64,000 nucleotides of DNA, taken from NCBI RefSeq assembly GCF_000718005.1, contig NZ_JODV01000017.1. One strand, written 5' to 3'. Origin of the DNA: Actinoalloteichus_B caeruleus. GTDB lineage: Bacteria > Actinomycetota > Actinomycetes > Mycobacteriales > Pseudonocardiaceae. Made by a program: the position numbers and the translations under genes. Below, piece after piece: positions 63,201 through 64,000 of this stretch; position 1 is the stretch's first letter, and each line of letters begins with the position of its first letter. The notes below the pieces were generated by a model. That model ran no database searches. It saw only the letters and a list, made by a program, of their open reading frames with translations, and was not told where the DNA came from.

Positions 63201-64000
63201 GGCTGGGCGTCGTGGTCCTCCTCCGGCCCCAGCCGGGTGGTGCTGGTGACCTCTGCCGTGGTCATCGCCCTGGTCAACGCACTGGTCCGGCGGGCGGTGT
63301 CCCCCGCCGCGGGCTGCGCCCGCGTTCGCGGGGAGGGGACCGGGAGGTGGTCGCGGAGCACGAGGTGGGCGTTGATCCCCCCGAAGCCGAAGGCGGAGAC
63401 GGCGGCGCGACGGGGTCGGTCCCCGGCGGGCCAGGGGCGTCCCACGCGCAGCACGCCGTCGGCGACCGCCTCGGCGTCGACCGGTCGGCGAAGCCGACCG
63501 ACTCCCGGTGTGGGCGGGAGCCAGTCGTGCCGCAACGCCAGGATCACCTTCGCGAGGCTGCTGAAGCCGGCGACGGTGAGGAGGTGGCCGAGTTGCCCCT
63601 TCACGGAGCCGATGTCGGGTAGCCGACCAGCCCCGCCGAAGAACGCGGCGATGCCCGACAGCTCAGTGCGGTCCCCCAGCGGTGTTCCGGTGGCGTGGCA
63701 CTCCAGGTAGTCCACGGTGGTCGGGTCCGGCCCCTGGGCGTAGGCGGCGTGGTAGGCGGCGAGCTGCCCCTCCACCCGGGGGCGGAGCGGATGGCGGCCC
63801 GCCCCGTCGCCGGCCAGCCCGACGGATTCCAGCACCGCCAACACGCGGTCGCCGTCGCGGACGGCGTCCTCGAGGCGCCGCAGCACCAGCGCCCCGGCGC
63901 CCTGGCCGGTGACGATGCCCTCGGACTCCGCGTCGAAGGGTTGGCTGCGGGCTGGGGGACGCGGGTAGGCGCCCAGGTCGGAGAAGGACAGCTGGAGCAG
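57254..64000 (-). CDS. PUFA/lipid synthase subunit, KS-CLF-AT-DH-DH (partial, 5' end beyond window)
   Basis: The visible 2,248 residues form an iterative type I synthase resembling PfaC or myxobacterial Pfa3. The open frame continues past 64000, so the KS start and its Cys are outside. Visible KS parts are FDAESEGIVTGQGAG, ECHATGTPLGD, GSVKGQLGHLLTVAG and AFGFGGINAHLVL. About 63.1-61.8 kb is a chain-length-factor-like KS with LSGDDTAGA where the active Cys would be. About 61.5-60.4 kb is a PfaB-like AT with GYSLGESSM and FVEVGPGATCTRW. About 59.7-57.3 kb is a set of hot-dog dehydratase domains with HFPDDPVLPGS and HFHRDPVMPGS. No ACP, KR or glycerol-acyltransferase is seen here; these are presumably encoded upstream. 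The stop overlaps pfaD. Confidence 0.92.
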   Translation of the reverse strand: MLQLSFSDLGAYPRPPARSQPFDAESEGIVTGQGAGALVLRRLEDAVRDGDRVLAVLESVGLAGDGAGRHPLRPRVEGQLAAYHAAYAQGPDPTTVDYLECHATGTPLGDRTELSGIAAFFGGAGRLPDIGSVKGQLGHLLTVAGFSSLAKVILALRHDWLPPTPGVGRLRRPVDAEAVADGVLRVGRPWPAGDRPRRAAVSAFGFGGINAHLVLRDHLPVPSPRTRAQPAAGDTARRTSALTRAMTTAEVTSTTRLGPEEDHDAQPTTRAAAPEPARTRTDHEAGGTPATETGTRPRPGTRPSRTGSEALPPLGITGLGIRLGELDDVRHLDAVLRDVPRPGRPASTDHGRPGRDLPAPDPAYRVPPGDLRNANPQHLAAFAAADQALDDAGYPRCVPGRRPEPRRVAVVGVLDLEPDAHRHRDRFDIGARVRAECHRAGVAPPPAQLDELERAVRDAVHEPLSVNEVLSYVGSVVVSRIAASRNLTGPAFTLSGDDTAGARAVEVAALLLRDPSVEAVLLVGVDLAGDARPAGDPAPAGDPAPAGEPAPGGEPAPGGDPAPGASAVDGAAAVVLVRADDEATHHYAVIRSVAVRHPGEPTEQQGRATSDAAESALGAAGVPAGEIDHVELGGWTQRDRTVEARGLSTVLGAGRPAVGALGPVTGVAPHAMTIAALVKLAWCLHRAELPAAPGGLGGVPGTGFVVPGRARPWLPTRRGGRRLASLSVPDRGTGAAHLVLADSERPRPRPAVEWRDRGGRILLRLTGDTPEELVAHAVECRRRLAGGTPPRDVAHTATSLPARRHRAVLVAVDAQSLLAELLAAERDLPTVLASGGEWATPSGSYATARPIGPAPVAFVYPGAFTSYPGLGHELFRMFPRLRQRFEREAGEPRAAFRTELLFPVAEHPLTREELLRHEVDLLADIPSMLVVGTNMAVLHTQLLRDELGLTPDGGIGYSLGESSMLFATGVWDHTARDDDSLTRTALFRDGLRGRKRLVRDQWELDDAVADDEIWSTHVLLTRADRVREHLAGLDRVFLTHVNSPTEVVVAGDPRQCRLLVERVGASSARAPANHVMHCPLVAAASDELAALNTYPLGEVPPGIRLFGTGESGPLRLEAGDAASHGRRIAGGLAETVDFAGLTESAHAEGFRYFVEVGPGATCTRWVSATLAGREHLAVSVDRRGAPAGAAIAAAVARLAAHGVPVRLDALTGGPSGPIPVERPTGWPERVRRQRTPLVDRIARAARPVLAAPGPAPVRDSPRPAEGALDRVVPVPGRPDHRTPVKHSSAGDDEISMERTPFVQLPDPTALHPTAGPSSGVPSRVECPPSPSIRPDVEPRAHLLGALAAQVAEAHRAALRTQSSLQTLALLALTTRQDGGSPTHPLAGSAHPGPPALTLAAPGSAGPATERMTTPVPAGTGAVGESPPGPPRSPRPTSPGRAGGAPVWTQEDLVTFAEGRLQDLFGPAHVEADTYRRRLRLPARPYLLISRVTSVDATPGALRPCGITTEYDVPEDGPFTVDGSLSCAVAIEAGQGTLLLLSLLGADALNRGERGYRLLDSTVVFHDRLPRAGQTLRYEITVDRFVRDGKTLLFSFHYQCFSGDTLVLELLRATAGFFLDAELDGSTGLSAQAVRRALSPPGERGWFKPIARTDRCSLSRRELERLSTPGGAAEVLGAEWDQGGANPSVRLPGPDLLLLDEVTSIDRTGGSRGLGEIRAVLRHRPDSWYFAAHFPDDPVLPGSLITEAAVQVAQVYALVLGLHLVLPDAEFQPVPGLETTVSCRGQVTPGSPPLHYRVDVTTLTLLPRPTVVADVVLTVADRVVGVIRDLGIRLREKPGTPYRPERGGRPTAFLGRRNALGEPAMINELHLAHAARGDLATAMGPEFEVHRGRGAPHIPNGDFQFVDRVMALEGVRGAFTPGSRMRTEYDSPRDAWYYQDGATADLPHCVCMETALQAAILLGYYLGATLGSPDAELSIRNLDGEATLVADVDTRGRTISHSTELLSHEETPGAVLQSFRFELSVEGTVFYSGRSLFGYFTREALARQVGLDSGRHVRSWLDTQDASQVRPRWVPVPDASADTLRAGAGRLSPLEGIEVVDGGGAHGRGYLRGRRPVSPDDWYFSRHFHRDPVMPGSLGVETVLQGLRVFVLDSGLTAGMRSPRFTLPVGRTSSWKYRGQVLPQDRELLFDAHIKDVRRLPGRLQVVADASVWKPGLRIYELTDVTVEVREPDVRVSTTAGEPPEEGRA
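62309..62416 (-). repeat. 18-bp tandem repeat inside the CLF domain
   Basis: Six head-to-tail 18-bp units (the sixth diverged) of the type GCCGGGAGCGGGGTCACC encode a Pro/Ala/Gly/Asp-Glu repeat (units such as PAPAGD and PAPGGE). It forms a flexible insert in the CLF domain, between two core strands (VLLVGVDLAG and DGAAAVVLVRA). In-frame unit length means copy-number change would not break the gene. Confidence 0.85.

Noticed and set aside
59939..63622. Open frame of 1,227 codons on the + strand across the synthase gene
   Set aside because: It is the antisense shadow of the synthase gene caused by high GC; the translation is Gly/Arg/Pro-rich with no domain, while the minus strand gives KS, CLF, AT and DH motifs.

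Overview
The window is very GC-rich, with strong GC bias at third codon positions, GTG and TTG starts, many ATGA/GTGA start-stop overlaps, and typical actinobacterial families (GPP34, DUF2267, DUF5753 regulators, HelR/HelD, Ski2-like helicase with DUF3516-type C-terminus). It is chromosomal DNA of an actinomycete, probably a filamentous secondary-metabolite producer. I cannot fix the genus. No rRNA, tRNA, CRISPR array, insertion sequence or prophage was found.

Left part (1-26 kb), mostly polymer and nucleobase use. A lipoprotein and an AA10 lytic polysaccharide monooxygenase (0.1-1.5 kb) are followed by a nucleobase-type deaminase with an NCS1 permease (1.7-4.7 kb). Next is a duplicated two-gene module of unknown family, one copy frameshifted (6.4-7.9 kb). 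A TetR regulator stands divergent from a HAD phosphatase across a shared operator (8.5-9.9 kb). Then come a secreted GH74 xyloglucanase, a CobW-type GTPase, an orphan ATP-grasp enzyme of graspetide type, a DUF5753 regulator and a cyclophilin. A DasABC-like sugar importer is translationally coupled to an intracellular GH20 hexosaminidase (17.4-22.1 kb). A Tat-exported lactonase-type propeller with a GntR/HutC-type operator upstream and a D-aminoacylase complete this part.

Middle (26-45 kb). A small secreted peptide precedes a P-loop/GNAT-like/HTH regulator. A seven-gene operon (28.4-35.3 kb: TIM-barrel isomerase, SDR, TRAP transporter, DhaK-DhaL kinase, RpiB isomerase) faces its GntR regulator across a 17-bp operator. 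It reads as a complete route from a tetritol to erythrose 4-phosphate. RNA helicase, GPP34, DUF2267 and HelR-type genes follow, then an MDR dehydrogenase with a Gfo/Idh/MocA oxidoreductase.

Right part (45-64 kb). A stand-alone YcaO protein faces a YncE-like propeller and a large LuxR-type ATPase, with a 1-kb gap between them. A small CxxC protein and a CBS-pair protein come next. The right end is a coupled operon of an iterative lipid/PUFA-type polyketide synthase: KS-CLF-AT-DH-DH (running off the window edge), a PfaD enoyl reductase and an acyl-CoA dehydrogenase-like protein. The three stop/start overlaps imply one transcript that probably makes an unusual lipid.
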